From: Candidatus Peribacteria bacterium | Lineage (GTDB): Bacteria > Patescibacteriota > Gracilibacteria > UBA1369 > LOWO2-01-FULL-3 | Assembly: GCA_943356465.1 (NCBI GenBank) | Contig: CALREX010000003.1 | Location: 135,667 to 199,666, forward strand | DNA length: 64,000 nt | Direction: 5' to 3' | Part shown: in pieces, positions 1 to 8,528 of the stretch | Numbering within the stretch: position 1 is the first letter of the stretch | How the letters are laid out: each line of letters begins with the position of its first letter | The notes under the pieces: generated by a model | The model's input: only the letters and a program-made list of their open reading frames with translations | Databases searched by the model: none | What the model was told of the DNA's origin: nothing | Made by a program: the position numbers and the translations under genes

Positions 1-1
1 T

Positions 2-259
2 GAAGCACTGGAATCATTTCCAAAAGAAAAAACAATCTACAAATTCGTAATAGATGAAGAAAAAGACGTCACAGAAGTAAAGCAATTTGTAAAAGACCAT
101 GGCTTACCAAAAGACAAAGTTTTCCTTATGCCTCAGGGCAAAACGACAGATGAAGTAATGGAAAGATCCAAGTTCTTAATCGAAATATGCAAAAAAGAAC
201 TCTTTGGATTTGCACCAAGATTGCATATAATGATATGGAATAACCAAAAAAAAGTATGA
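2..259 (+). CDS. queE: 7-carboxy-7-deazaguanine synthase, C-terminal part
   Basis: The gene is cut by the window start; 85 codons remain before a TGA stop. The end, with PRLHIMIWNN near the terminus, resembles the C-terminus of the radical-SAM enzyme QueE, which makes 7-carboxy-7-deazaguanine from carboxytetrahydropterin in the preQ0/queuosine pathway. The iron-sulfur cysteine motif lies outside the window and cannot be checked. The stop overlaps the queC start by four bases (ATGA), and the order queE-queC-queF supports the call strongly. Confidence 0.85.
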   Translation, partial: EALESFPKEKTIYKFVIDEEKDVTEVKQFVKDHGLPKDKVFLMPQGKTTDEVMERSKFLIEICKKELFGFAPRLHIMIWNNQKKV

Positions 260-933
260 CAAAAATAGAAGAAAAAAAATCAAGTGCCGTTGTTCTCCTT
301 TCAGGAGGCCAGGATTCAACGACATGCCTTGTTTGGGCAAAACAAAATTTCAAAAAAGTCTTTGCAATCACTTTCGATTACGGACAAAGACACAATATTG
401 AAATAAATTCAGCAAAAAAAATAGCAAAACTTCTAAAGGTTCCGCTAAAAATACACAAAATAGATCTATTCAAAGGTCTTACAAAAAACGCACTTACGGA
501 CAAAAAAGTCCCAATCAAAGCAGGAAAAAACGGCACACTGCCAACAACTTTTGTGGAAGGAAGAAACTTGATTTTCATAGCGGCAACAGCAATTTACGCA
601 AAATCACTTGGAATAAAAAATCTCGTGGGAGGATTTTGTCAGGCTGACTACAGCGGATATCCTGATTGTCGTGAAAATTTTGTGAAATCCATGGAGAAAA
701 CGATCGAACTCGCGATGGATCACAACTTCAGAATCTTCACTCCACTGATGTGGAAAACGAAAGGAGAAACGGTAAATTTGATGAAAGAACTTAACGGACT
801 TAAATTTTTGGCGCACACACATACCTGCTACGAAGGCAAAAAAGTGGCTTGTGGCAAATGTCCTGCATGTGAACTACGAATCAAAGGATTCAAAGAAGCC
901 GAAGAAAAAGACCCTATTAAATACAAGAAATAA
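256..933 (+). CDS. queC: 7-cyano-7-deazaguanine synthase QueC
   Basis: A protein of 225 residues, the usual family length. It converts 7-carboxy-7-deazaguanine to preQ0 with ATP and ammonia in the cytoplasm. The PP-loop SGGQDS is at about residues 16-21. A C-terminal zinc site is formed by a Cys in HTCYEG and the CGKCPAC cluster. The ATG overlaps the queE stop by four bases, implying coupled translation, and queF follows after three bases. All key residues expected of QueC are present. Confidence 0.97.
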   Translation: MTKIEEKKSSAVVLLSGGQDSTTCLVWAKQNFKKVFAITFDYGQRHNIEINSAKKIAKLLKVPLKIHKIDLFKGLTKNALTDKKVPIKAGKNGTLPTTFVEGRNLIFIAATAIYAKSLGIKNLVGGFCQADYSGYPDCRENFVKSMEKTIELAMDHNFRIFTPLMWKTKGETVNLMKELNGLKFLAHTHTCYEGKKVACGKCPACELRIKGFKEAEEKDPIKYKK

Positions 934-936
934 ATA

Positions 937-1338
937 ATGTTTAACGAAAAAAACGCACAAGACATCAGGAAAGAGGTAAAAAAAGTCGCTCCACTTTTGA
1001 CATTCAAATTTCAAAAGCTGGAAAATTCCGAGCACTGGGTAACGATAGCAAGCCCGGAATACACATCTATATGCCCTTTTTCCGACTGGCCTGATTTCGG
1101 AACAGTTGAAATTTCATACGTTCCTGAAAAAGTTTGCCTGGAATTAAAATCTTTCAAAATCTACATAAACGCATTTAGAGACATAAAAATATTTCACGAA
1201 ACAGTGACAGAAGTGATTTTCAAGGACTTTTTGGAAGCGGTTAAGCCAAAAAAAGCAAAAATAGTAGTTGACATGAACGTACGTGGTAATGTAAAAACTA
1301 TCTGTAGAAAATTTTATAAATGCAACCAAAATGACTAA
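937..1338 (+). CDS. queF: NADPH-dependent 7-cyano-7-deazaguanine reductase, short (type I) QueF
   Basis: A 133-residue single-domain T-fold enzyme of the short QueF class. It reduces the nitrile of preQ0 to preQ1, the last free-base step before tRNA insertion. The catalytic Cys46 (in TSICPF) and Asp53 are visible. The QueF signature ELKSFKIY lies at 69-76 and supplies Glu69; His87 is in the expected place. It is the third gene of the queE-queC-queF operon. The transglycosylase Tgt is not in this window. Confidence 0.96.
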   Translation: MFNEKNAQDIRKEVKKVAPLLTFKFQKLENSEHWVTIASPEYTSICPFSDWPDFGTVEISYVPEKVCLELKSFKIYINAFRDIKIFHETVTEVIFKDFLEAVKPKKAKIVVDMNVRGNVKTICRKFYKCNQND

Positions 1339-1465
1339 CGCACACGCAAGTAAACAGCACGGACTTGTTGGTATGAAAAGACCAAAAAGCAAACTAAGAA
1401 ACAGATTAAACAAAGCAAAGGCACGCGTAAGAAAAGCTGAGAGGATAGCTGCAAAGAAAGCATAA
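1331..1465 (+). CDS. small basic protein of unknown function (44 aa)
   Basis: The ATG lies inside the last codons of queF in another frame (8-base overlap), and the frame stays open for 44 codons to a TAA. The product is very basic: after GLVGMKRPKSK it is almost entirely Lys, Arg and Ala with hydrophobic spacing suited to one amphipathic helix. This recalls small RNA- or ribosome-binding proteins, but I recognise no family. Its stop is 4 bases from the stop of the convergent folC. Overlap with queF suggests translational coupling. Reality as a gene is likely but not certain. Confidence 0.55.
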   Translation: MTNAHASKQHGLVGMKRPKSKLRNRLNKAKARVRKAERIAAKKA

Positions 1466-1468
1466 GCT

Positions 1469-2806
1469 TCAGAATCTTTGATTTAAAATTTCAGAAACAA
1501 GAAAAGAGGATCCGGTCACAACGACTATATCCTCTTTTTTTATGTCACTGGCAGCAAAATCAAAAGCAACAAGAGGATCTTTTTTGACAAAAACAGAAGA
1601 CATTCTTTTCAAAAACTTTTTCTTTTTTTTATCATCTCGTTTTTTAAAATTCAAGATTTCATCAAATATTCTTTTCAATCTTTCAGTTTTTTCACCTCTT
1701 TCTTTATTTGCATTCGTAAAAATAACACAATCGGCAATTTTAGAAATTTGCCTTAAAATAGGCAAAATTTCCTTATCTTTCATTATCGAAACAACAAAAG
1801 TAAATTTCTTATTGGAATATTTTCTCTTTAGATTTTTAATAAGATTTTCAATACTTTTCGGTGTATGAGCAATATCAAAAACAACTTCCTTCTTTACGGA
1901 ATTTATCAAAATTTTTCTTTCGTCAAACCTTCCAATCATTTTAAAATCACCACATAATTCTGAAAACTTTGTTCGATTTACAGAACCGAGCAAACCATTA
2001 AGAATGGCATACCCAAGAACAAAATTTGCATCATGATCAATCTTCACAAATACATTTTTATTTTTTACATTTTCAGAAAAAACTTCTTGTGCAAACAAAA
2101 CATTTTTATCATTCTTAAATTTTTCAATCAAAATTTTCGCAACATTTTTTTGTTGTCGACCTATAACAAAAGGTACTCCGGTTTTTTTTATTCCAAGTTT
2201 TTCAGCTAAAATTTTCCTTATAGTTTTTCCCAAAACATCAGTATGTTCTTTTTCAACCAAAGCAAGCCCGCAAACTTTTGGTAAAACAACATTTGTAGCA
2301 TCCAGACGACCGCCTAAGCCAACCTCCAAAACAACATATTTACATTTTTTTTCATAAAAATATTTCAAAGCAACAACAAAAAGTTCCTCAAAAACAGTAA
2401 GATGTTTTTCGTTTTTTTCTATAAAAAATTTACCGGAAAAATCTTTAACTTCTTTATTAATTCTATAAAAATCTTTATCTGAAATATTTTTTCCATTCAC
2501 AGAAATTCTTTCATTTATTTTTGCAACATGCGGAGAAATAAAAAGTCCTGTTTTTGAAAAATCAGATAAATAATCAGATACAATTTTACACGTTGTCCCC
2601 TTCCCTTTTGAGCCTGCCACATGGACAAAATCAAAATTATTATAATCAGGCAAATAAGCATATAAAAATTTCTTCAAATTTTCCAAATCAAAATATTTTT
2701 CATTATATTCAAAATTCCTGTGCTTCTCATAATCCATATATTCTGGTATATCTATTAACGAACCAAATCCTACACAAAAATGTTCGATAAAAAAAGAAGA
2801 ATACAA
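1469..2806 (-). CDS. folC: folylpolyglutamate synthase / dihydrofolate synthase
   Basis: A Mur-ligase-type enzyme of 445 residues that adds glutamate to folates (and may join dihydropteroate to glutamate). The P-loop GSKGKGT is at about 65-71. The segments ISPHVAKINERI, LEVGLGGRLDATN and the Asp/His of FDIAHTPKS are family landmarks. The family's N-terminal Y-E-K segment lies at the second Met (start 2737) and seems to extend upstream of it, so the longer start at 2806 was kept. That start overlaps the divergent ftsQ by 27 bases; 2737 is the alternative. It faces the que operon tail to tail. Confidence 0.9.
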   Translation of the reverse strand: MYSSFFIEHFCVGFGSLIDIPEYMDYEKHRNFEYNEKYFDLENLKKFLYAYLPDYNNFDFVHVAGSKGKGTTCKIVSDYLSDFSKTGLFISPHVAKINERISVNGKNISDKDFYRINKEVKDFSGKFFIEKNEKHLTVFEELFVVALKYFYEKKCKYVVLEVGLGGRLDATNVVLPKVCGLALVEKEHTDVLGKTIRKILAEKLGIKKTGVPFVIGRQQKNVAKILIEKFKNDKNVLFAQEVFSENVKNKNVFVKIDHDANFVLGYAILNGLLGSVNRTKFSELCGDFKMIGRFDERKILINSVKKEVVFDIAHTPKSIENLIKNLKRKYSNKKFTFVVSIMKDKEILPILRQISKIADCVIFTNANKERGEKTERLKRIFDEILNFKKRDDKKKKKFLKRMSSVFVKKDPLVAFDFAASDIKKEDIVVVTGSSFLVSEILNQRF

Positions 2807-3634
2807 CGAGTGCGCTCCGTAAGGCCAATATCAACACCTATAAGACCACCGATAAGAAGCTCTTTTAGAAAACCGAATCTTCTTCTTTCAAAAACAAAAA
2901 GACTCCTGACGATAGCACTTTCACTGTTTATAAGCATTTTTCTCATATATGAACTTTTCTTTTCAGGATATTTTTTGATTTCATCCATAGAAATCACAGA
3001 CAAAAAAATAGACAACAAAAATTTGATAGAAAACATCAAAAAAACACTTACCGAAGCCATAGGGAAGAACATCATAATACTGAATTTAAAAGATCTTGAA
3101 TTAAAAATTGCAAATAAATTTCCGGAAATAAAAGAAATAAATCTGTCCAAAAATTATCCGAAAACTATAGAAGTTTCATTTATGGAATATCCGTTGATCG
3201 CAAATGTCAGCGTAACAACAGATGTTGTCAAAAAAACATACATAATAAATTCAGTAGGATATGCGATAAAAGAAAACATGCAACTCACAACTCTTCCAAC
3301 CATAAAAATGACAGCCGACGCACCAATAAACACTGGAACACCATTGATAGAAGCCAAAAAACTTGAATACATAATCAACGCAATAAAATATTATCAAGAT
3401 AAATTCGGCATGAAAGTTTTAGAAACAACCTACAAAAAAAACGCACGTGAAATTCGCATACTGACGGAAAAAAAATTCGAAATATGGCTTGATATAGAAC
3501 AGCCGTTTGAAACTCAATTTAAAAAACTGAAAAAATCACTCGTAAAACTCGATATATATAAAGAATCGCTTCAATATATTGATCTTCGTATTGCGGGAGA
3601 AAACGGAGATAAGATAATATACAAAAGGAAATAA
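2780..3634 (+). CDS. ftsQ: cell division protein FtsQ/DivIB-like
   Basis: A 284-residue bitopic protein. It has a basic cytoplasmic N-terminus (residues 1-40, rich in Arg and Pro), one membrane helix at about 42-62, a POTRA domain from about 68 to 135 and a beta-rich extracytoplasmic domain. This is the FtsQ/DivIB plan; such proteins recruit FtsL/FtsB and septal wall synthases. The next gene, sbp, is also a neighbour of divIB and ftsA in Firmicutes, which supports the call. The start overlaps the longer folC start head to head. Confidence 0.82.
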   Translation: MFDKKRRIQRVRSVRPISTPIRPPIRSSFRKPNLLLSKTKRLLTIALSLFISIFLIYELFFSGYFLISSIEITDKKIDNKNLIENIKKTLTEAIGKNIIILNLKDLELKIANKFPEIKEINLSKNYPKTIEVSFMEYPLIANVSVTTDVVKKTYIINSVGYAIKENMQLTTLPTIKMTADAPINTGTPLIEAKKLEYIINAIKYYQDKFGMKVLETTYKKNAREIRILTEKKFEIWLDIEQPFETQFKKLKKSLVKLDIYKESLQYIDLRIAGENGDKIIYKRK

Positions 3635-3646
3635 CCATCAATACAC

Positions 3647-3997
3647 ATGCTTTGGGCATTATCGGGAATATTTATAGGAATAATGATAGGACTTAAAACA
3701 AGTCTGATCATTCCGATGGTATATATAAAATACACAGCTGTTATAATAGTCGGCATCTTGGATTCGCTCTTCGGGGCGGTAAGAGCAGAAACAACAAAAG
3801 AAGACTACAATCCTGTAATTTTTCTTACAGGGCTTGGATTTAACATCATTCTTGGGGTCGCCATAACACTTCTTGGAGAAACACTTGGACTGGATTTATA
3901 CCTTGCAGTAGCAGTCGTATTCACATTCAGAATATTCTCCAACCTCGCAATTATTCGTCGTTCACTACTTCAAAAACTCATAAGACGAAACAAATAG
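3647..3997 (+). CDS. sbp: small basic membrane protein, Sbp (DUF1290) family
   Basis: A 116-residue membrane protein with about three hydrophobic helices and a basic tail. It closely follows the DUF1290/Sbp pattern: a KYTAVIIVGILDSLFGAVRA segment, a GxxFN motif, then a conserved LDLYLAVAVVFTFRIFSNLAIIRR-like end. In Bacillus subtilis sbp sits with divIB, ftsA and ftsZ. The function is unknown, but the link to division genes is old. It lies 12 bases after ftsQ, probably the same transcript. ftsA and ftsZ do not follow here. Confidence 0.85.
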   Translation: MLWALSGIFIGIMIGLKTSLIIPMVYIKYTAVIIVGILDSLFGAVRAETTKEDYNPVIFLTGLGFNIILGVAITLLGETLGLDLYLAVAVVFTFRIFSNLAIIRRSLLQKLIRRNK

Positions 3998-4021
3998 CGC
4001 TAAATGTCAATCCATGCTTAA

Positions 4022-4050
4022 TTGTAAAAACATCATTTTTTTGGTATAAT
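4022..4050 (+). promoter_or_regulatory. sigma-70-type promoter for the 4091 gene
   Basis: TTGTAA (4022-4027), a 17-base spacer, then TATAAT (4045-4050) preceded by TGG as an extended -10. The predicted transcript starts near 4057, about 34 bases before the ATG at 4091. The same TTTTGGTATAAT block recurs at 20901-20912. Confidence 0.75.
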
Positions 4051-4090
4051 TTAAGACGAGCAAAAAAATAAAATTTAAAATAAAAACAAA

Positions 4091-4645
4091 ATGTCACAAG
4101 CTTCCAAACTTGCACTTATCAAAGAAATGATAGATTCAGCCGAGTCCAGTTTACGTTCAGCGAAACAACTTGTAAGTGAATTAACAGGCTCAAAATCAAC
4201 AAAAGCTGTATACTCAAAAGTCGCTGAAACATTGGAAGATACAGACCACGATGGCGAAGATACTATTGTAGAAGGAGTTTACAACGGGCAAGTTATGATA
4301 GATAAGACAAAAAAAGAATATCCGATTCCTGCAAACTACGCCAGTAAATCAAAATTAATTCCTGGAGACGTTCTAAAACTAACTATCAAGCCGGATGGAT
4401 CTTTTGTTTACAAACAAATCGGTCCTGCACCAAGAAAACGAATAGTTGGAACACTTACATATGAAGACGGACAATACAAAGTAATAGCAAACGGCAAAGC
4501 CTACAAAGTATTACTTGCCTCAGTTACATATTTCAAAGGAGAAATTGGCAACAAAGTAACAATTGTAGTACCTGAAATCGAAGACAGTGAATGGGCTGCA
4601 ATTGAAAACGTATTGCCTCCTGAATCTGAAAAATTAGATATTTAA
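4091..4645 (+). CDS. conserved-looking unknown protein (184 aa)
   Basis: A soluble, mildly acidic protein I cannot name. Residues 1-30 form a likely helix with heptad spacing; an acidic stretch at about 46-58 (ETLEDTDHDGEDT) follows. The rest is beta-rich with two similar halves around GVYNGQVMIDKTKKEYPIP and GTLTYEDGQYKVIANGKAY, suggesting two small beta-barrel repeats, the second after a PAPRKR linker. It has its own strong promoter and is followed after 9 bases by a bitopic protein gene, so the two are probably co-transcribed. No enzymatic motif is seen. Confidence 0.8.
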   Translation: MSQASKLALIKEMIDSAESSLRSAKQLVSELTGSKSTKAVYSKVAETLEDTDHDGEDTIVEGVYNGQVMIDKTKKEYPIPANYASKSKLIPGDVLKLTIKPDGSFVYKQIGPAPRKRIVGTLTYEDGQYKVIANGKAYKVLLASVTYFKGEIGNKVTIVVPEIEDSEWAAIENVLPPESEKLDI

Positions 4646-4654
4646 TAAAAAATA

Positions 4655-5269
4655 ATGGCAGATAACATACCTCAACCGGCACAGATTGCACCAGAACCGA
4701 TTCAGCCTGCGCCACAGCCTACAGCCGAGCTTACAATTACACCAGAACCTACACCGGCAGCAGCAGTACAAACACCAGAACCTACACCAATAGCGGTAGC
4801 TACACCTGAGCCAATTTTCGCACAAACTTCAGCACCAACACCTCTTGCAATGGAAGCACAGATAATTCCTACTGTAACCACACCTGAAACAGCTTCAATC
4901 ACAGACAAAGTGACAAATTTTAAGTTATACATAATAATTTTTACATCAGTAATAGGCCTTGCAACAGTTGGATATGTTACATATTCATTCTTCTTTAGCG
5001 GCTCATCTCAGACAAAAACAGAGACAACTCCACCACCAAGCGTCGTGTCTCCTTTTAACAACGACAACACACAAACAACAAGCATTACACCGGAAAAAAC
5101 TTCTCAAGACTCAACTCCACCATCACTCGGAGGAGGAAAAAGTGATTTCGGCAAAACAGTACAAGATCTAAAAGATGCATCGACAGGAACAGATAAAGTC
5201 TATGACAATGCCATACTAGAAGAAACAACTCCAACAAGCACGGACACAACAAAAAAAATTCACAGATAA
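4655..5269 (+). CDS. Pro/Thr-rich single-span membrane protein
   Basis: A 204-residue protein with no recognised domain. Residues 1-75 are low-complexity Pro/Ala/Glu/Thr with repeated PEPTP units. One membrane helix lies at about 90-112. The part after it is Thr/Ser/Pro-rich and acidic, ending in KKIHR. There is no signal peptide, so the Pro-rich half is probably cytoplasmic and the tail outside. It ends a two-gene unit closed by a terminator at 5303-5325. It may act as a spacer or scaffold, but this is a guess. Confidence 0.8.
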   Translation: MADNIPQPAQIAPEPIQPAPQPTAELTITPEPTPAAAVQTPEPTPIAVATPEPIFAQTSAPTPLAMEAQIIPTVTTPETASITDKVTNFKLYIIIFTSVIGLATVGYVTYSFFFSGSSQTKTETTPPPSVVSPFNNDNTQTTSITPEKTSQDSTPPSLGGGKSDFGKTVQDLKDASTGTDKVYDNAILEETTPTSTDTTKKIHR

Positions 5270-5302
5270 AAGAGCAACAATCAGGAGACAACAGACATAA
5301 AT

Positions 5303-5325
5303 CCCCTTTTAAAAAAGGGTTTTTT
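5303..5325 (+). terminator. Rho-independent terminator
   Basis: CCCTTTT (5304-5310) pairs with AAAAGGG (5313-5319) across a two-base loop, followed by six T (5320-5325). It closes the 4091-5269 unit just before the pilT promoter. It is one of only two clear intrinsic terminators in the window. Confidence 0.75.
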
Positions 5326-5326
5326 G

Positions 5327-5335
5327 TGATATAAT
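5327..5335 (+). promoter_or_regulatory. extended -10 promoter for pilT
   Basis: TGATATAAT forms an extended -10 at 5327-5335, about 25 bases before the pilT ATG. No good -35 is present at the expected distance, because the terminator stem occupies that place. Confidence 0.55.
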
Positions 5336-5360
5336 TACATGAATAAAACAAAAACAAAAA

Positions 5361-6404
5361 ATGTTCAAGTTATCGAAGATATTACGCACAGCAGTACAAT
5401 ACAACGCATCAGATGTTTTCATCTCAAGCGGAATCAAGCCAACTCTTCGTATAAACGGCGATTTGGTTAAGATCGAAGAACATCCGGAGCTGACAAAAAA
5501 AATGGCTGAGGAGTATCTTCTTGAGATCATGAGTCCGGATCAAAAAAAGATGTTCGAACAAACACTCGACATAGATTTTGCCATAGATATCGAAACAATC
5601 TCCAGGTTCAGGGTCAACATGTTTGTCCAAAGAAAAGGTATTTCAGCCGTTTTCAGACTTATCTCGGAAAAAGTACTTTCAATGGACGAGCTTGGACTTC
5701 CACAACAGATGAAAAAAGCGACAACATTAAAAAGCGGGCTTGTAATAGTAACCGGACCAACCGGCTGCGGTAAAACAACAACCCTCGCATCAATGATCAA
5801 CGAAATAAACAGAAATCAGAAAAAACATATAATTACAGTCGAGGATCCTATTGAGTATGCTCACCAAAACAACCAGTCGGTTATACAACAAAGAGAGGTT
5901 GGGGTACACACTCATAGCTTTCAAAAAGCATTAAAAAGCGCACTTCGTGAAGCACCGGATGTTATTCTCATCGGAGAAATGCGTGACATCGAAACAATTC
6001 AACAAGCGATAACTGCGGCAGAAACGGGACATTTAGTCTTCGCAACACTTCACACAAGAGGATGTGCAAATTCAATAAACAGAATTATCGATGCATTCCC
6101 TACAGAACAACAAAATCAAATCAAAGCACAGCTTTCGGAAAGTTTGCAGGCTGTATTTTGGCAAACACTTATAAAAACAAAAGATGGAAAAGGCCGCGTA
6201 GGAGGCTATGAAATAATGTTCGTAAACAACGCAATTTCGAATTTGATAAGAAAATCCGCAACACACCAAATAAATTCCGTAATAGAAACATCTTCAAAAG
6301 AAGGAATGCAAACTATGAAAAAATCCCTTACAGACCTTCTTGAAGCAGGATTGATTACAGAAGAAAATGCAATGCTGAACATGCCTAAAGAATTTGAAGG
6401 TTAA
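5361..6404 (+). CDS. pilT: type IV pilus retraction ATPase PilT
   Basis: A 347-residue secretion-type ATPase. It has the PilT N-domain, then Walker A GPTGCGKT (about 132-139), the Asp box around ITVEDPIEY, Walker B with VILIGEMRD, and the His box with FATLHTRG. PilT hexamers depolymerise pili and drive twitching and DNA uptake. The length and the lack of a long N-terminal domain favour PilT over PilB. It stands ahead of five pilin-like genes, and the main pilus operon lies on the other strand 7 kb away, so its own transcript is separate. Confidence 0.95.
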   Translation: MFKLSKILRTAVQYNASDVFISSGIKPTLRINGDLVKIEEHPELTKKMAEEYLLEIMSPDQKKMFEQTLDIDFAIDIETISRFRVNMFVQRKGISAVFRLISEKVLSMDELGLPQQMKKATTLKSGLVIVTGPTGCGKTTTLASMINEINRNQKKHIITVEDPIEYAHQNNQSVIQQREVGVHTHSFQKALKSALREAPDVILIGEMRDIETIQQAITAAETGHLVFATLHTRGCANSINRIIDAFPTEQQNQIKAQLSESLQAVFWQTLIKTKDGKGRVGGYEIMFVNNAISNLIRKSATHQINSVIETSSKEGMQTMKKSLTDLLEAGLITEENAMLNMPKEFEG

Positions 6405-6413
6405 ACAAACACA

Positions 6414-6953
6414 ATGACAAAAATCACAAACAAAAATAAGAAATTTCTCTCAATAATTTTTACAACAATATTTGCAATCACAACTTTTGCAACATTTTCA
6501 CAAATTTCTTTTGCTACAGAATCATCAGCCCCTGTAACACCTGCATCACCTGAAACACCAGCGAAACCAACTCCAGCAACAAAACCAAGTATATCAGGCC
6601 TTAAAGACCTGAAATACGATGTAAACAAAGAATTAAAACTTCCTGGATCAACAACAATAACAGACGACAATCAACCAAAAACATATTTCACGGATACAAA
6701 AAATCCACCGATCATCTCTTTCCTTTTAAAATTGATAAATTACGCGACAACAATCATAGGAACAATCGCAATGATAATTTTCATCATAGCAGGATTTATG
6801 TTTATGATCGCGCAGGGAGATCAGACAAAAATAGACAAAGCAAAAGAGATTTTCAAATACGCAATTTACGGTTTAATCATAACATTTTTGTCATATTTGA
6901 TCGTAATATTCGTACAGTCATTATTCATCACTCAAACTCTTTCACAAACTTAA
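6414..6953 (+). CDS. T4SS-pilin-like membrane protein 1
   Basis: A 179-residue protein, the first of five in a row with the same plan. It has a signal-like N-terminal helix (about 10-34), a Pro/Thr/Ala-rich segment, then two membrane helices (about 105-130 and 142-170) split by QGDQTKIDKAKEIFKYA. That helix-loop-helix with a small polar, Lys-rich turn is typical of the VirB2/TrbC-like pilins common in CPR genomes. The function in these bacteria is not established. It lies 9 bases after pilT. Confidence 0.75.
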   Translation: MTKITNKNKKFLSIIFTTIFAITTFATFSQISFATESSAPVTPASPETPAKPTPATKPSISGLKDLKYDVNKELKLPGSTTITDDNQPKTYFTDTKNPPIISFLLKLINYATTIIGTIAMIIFIIAGFMFMIAQGDQTKIDKAKEIFKYAIYGLIITFLSYLIVIFVQSLFITQTLSQT

Positions 6954-6960
6954 AGAAACA

Positions 6961-7656
6961 ATGAAAAACAAAGCAAAAAAAATCTTGAGTACACTCACGC
7001 TGACAAACATAATTGTTATAGTTTTTGCCATGACACTGTCTTTTTCAACTAGTGCATTCGCAACAGACTTGGATCCAAACACAATAGCAGCTCTAGATAC
7101 AACTCTAGACACACAACACAACGCACCATGTATCACAGAACAAGATCGACTTGCAGGTTGGATCATAACATTCATAGAAGAACCTCTTTCGTTGAAAGAA
7201 GACACAACAGATCCAAAACTACAATCCAGACTCTGCTACAGAAGCACACTACGATTCCTTAAAGAAGACGGCACTGAAAAAACAATTACAGAACTAGCAA
7301 ACAAAACCACAGGATGTTCTCAAGAAGCCGAAGATATCTCAAATGACCAATTAATGGTCGATAAATACAAAATCTCCTACAATTGTCGTGCAATCATGGC
7401 AATTTTGGCAAAAGGAGGAGCTTCATATATTGAAGGCTACATCGGATTTATTTACAGATGGGCAGCAGGCCTTTCAGGTCTTATTGCAGTCGCAGTAATA
7501 ATACTAAGCAGTATACAAATTTCATTTGCAGGAGGAGACAGCGGAGAAGTCGACAAAGCAAAAGGAAGAATCCTGAAATCAATAGCCGGACTTGCAGTAT
7601 TATTCCTATCAGGACTTATTCTTTACACAGTAAATCCAACATTTTTCACAAGATAA
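6961..7656 (+). CDS. T4SS-pilin-like membrane protein 2
   Basis: A 231-residue member of the tandem set. A signal peptide (about 1-37, ending in SAFA) is followed by an unusually long extracytoplasmic region with five cysteines (in HNAPCITE, SRLCYRS, TGCSQ, YNCRA), hinting at disulfides or metal binding. Then come the pilin core helices (about 160-185 and 200-225) separated by GGDSGEVDKAKGRILKS. The Cys-rich insert is absent from its four neighbours, so this member may have a special position or role. Confidence 0.72.
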   Translation: MKNKAKKILSTLTLTNIIVIVFAMTLSFSTSAFATDLDPNTIAALDTTLDTQHNAPCITEQDRLAGWIITFIEEPLSLKEDTTDPKLQSRLCYRSTLRFLKEDGTEKTITELANKTTGCSQEAEDISNDQLMVDKYKISYNCRAIMAILAKGGASYIEGYIGFIYRWAAGLSGLIAVAVIILSSIQISFAGGDSGEVDKAKGRILKSIAGLAVLFLSGLILYTVNPTFFTR

Positions 7657-7657
7657 C

Positions 7658-8119
7658 ATGAAAAACATTCTAAAAAAATTATTGATTCTGGCTTTCATCT
7701 CGATATCACTATCGACAGCTGTTATGACAGTTTCTTATGCATCACAGGTGGTAACACCGAATTTTGTTCCATCTCTAATTCCAAAACCATCAACACTCCC
7801 TGGACCCGAAGCTTCAGAGCAAACAAACACATCAACAAGACAATTGCTCGTAGACAAAATACTTCCAAGATTCGCGGTTGGCATGATAGGCATGACTGGA
7901 GGATTCGCATTGCTTATGATTGTAATAGGTGGAGTTCGTTATGTAACAGCATACGGAAATGATGAAGCAGCGGGAAAAGGAAAAACACAAATTATTTATG
8001 GAATCGTGGGAATGATTGTAGCATTGCTCGCATACACAGCAGTAACAGCAATCACAAATATACGAATAGATAACAACACGACTGCTCCTACGACACAGAC
8101 ACAACCGGCAACTAAATAA
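7658..8119 (+). CDS. T4SS-pilin-like membrane protein 3
   Basis: A 153-residue protein and the most canonical of the five. A signal peptide ends near residue 30. Two helices flank YGNDEAAGKGKTQIIYGIVG, matching the GN-x(n)-GK-x-I-x-x-x-I-x-G signature of CPR type IV secretion pilins. The short tail is Thr/Pro-rich. It starts one base after the previous stop region, so the five genes are surely one transcript with coupled translation. Confidence 0.78.
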   Translation: MKNILKKLLILAFISISLSTAVMTVSYASQVVTPNFVPSLIPKPSTLPGPEASEQTNTSTRQLLVDKILPRFAVGMIGMTGGFALLMIVIGGVRYVTAYGNDEAAGKGKTQIIYGIVGMIVALLAYTAVTAITNIRIDNNTTAPTTQTQPATK

Positions 8120-8121
8120 CA

Positions 8122-8526
8122 ATGAAACATATAAAAACACTAAAATTAGCCGCAGTAATAGCATTTCTAAATCTCACAAATTTGGCTACAGCATTTGCAG
8201 ATCAACCAAATTTGGATACTTTGACACCACGTCCTGGTGACGCGACAAAATACTCAGATTTGAACCCAATTAAAAAACTGCCAAACGTAACACTTGAAGC
8301 GGGAATCGCAGATGTAATAAAAACAATTTTAGGATGGTCGATGATCCTGACTTTAGCAGCATTGATATTCACAGGAATATTTTATTTAAAATCACGAGGC
8401 GAAGATGATGACACAACAAAAGCAAAAAACATGTTGAAAAACTTACTTATAGGAATGCTGGTAATAGCATCAGCCTATGCGATAGTAGCAGGAATAGCAA
8501 AAATAAATTTCTTTAAAGCGGCATAA
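8122..8526 (+). CDS. T4SS-pilin-like membrane protein 4
   Basis: A 134-residue member. A signal peptide ends at about residue 26 (TAFA). Core helices lie at about 65-90 and 105-130, with the polar turn SRGEDDDTTKAKNMLKNLLIG between them. The acidic turn (EDDD) differs from the Gly/Asn turns of its neighbours. No ATPase or other T4SS core gene adjoins except pilT upstream. Confidence 0.75.
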   Translation: MKHIKTLKLAAVIAFLNLTNLATAFADQPNLDTLTPRPGDATKYSDLNPIKKLPNVTLEAGIADVIKTILGWSMILTLAALIFTGIFYLKSRGEDDDTTKAKNMLKNLLIGMLVIASAYAIVAGIAKINFFKAA

Positions 8527-8528
8527 AA

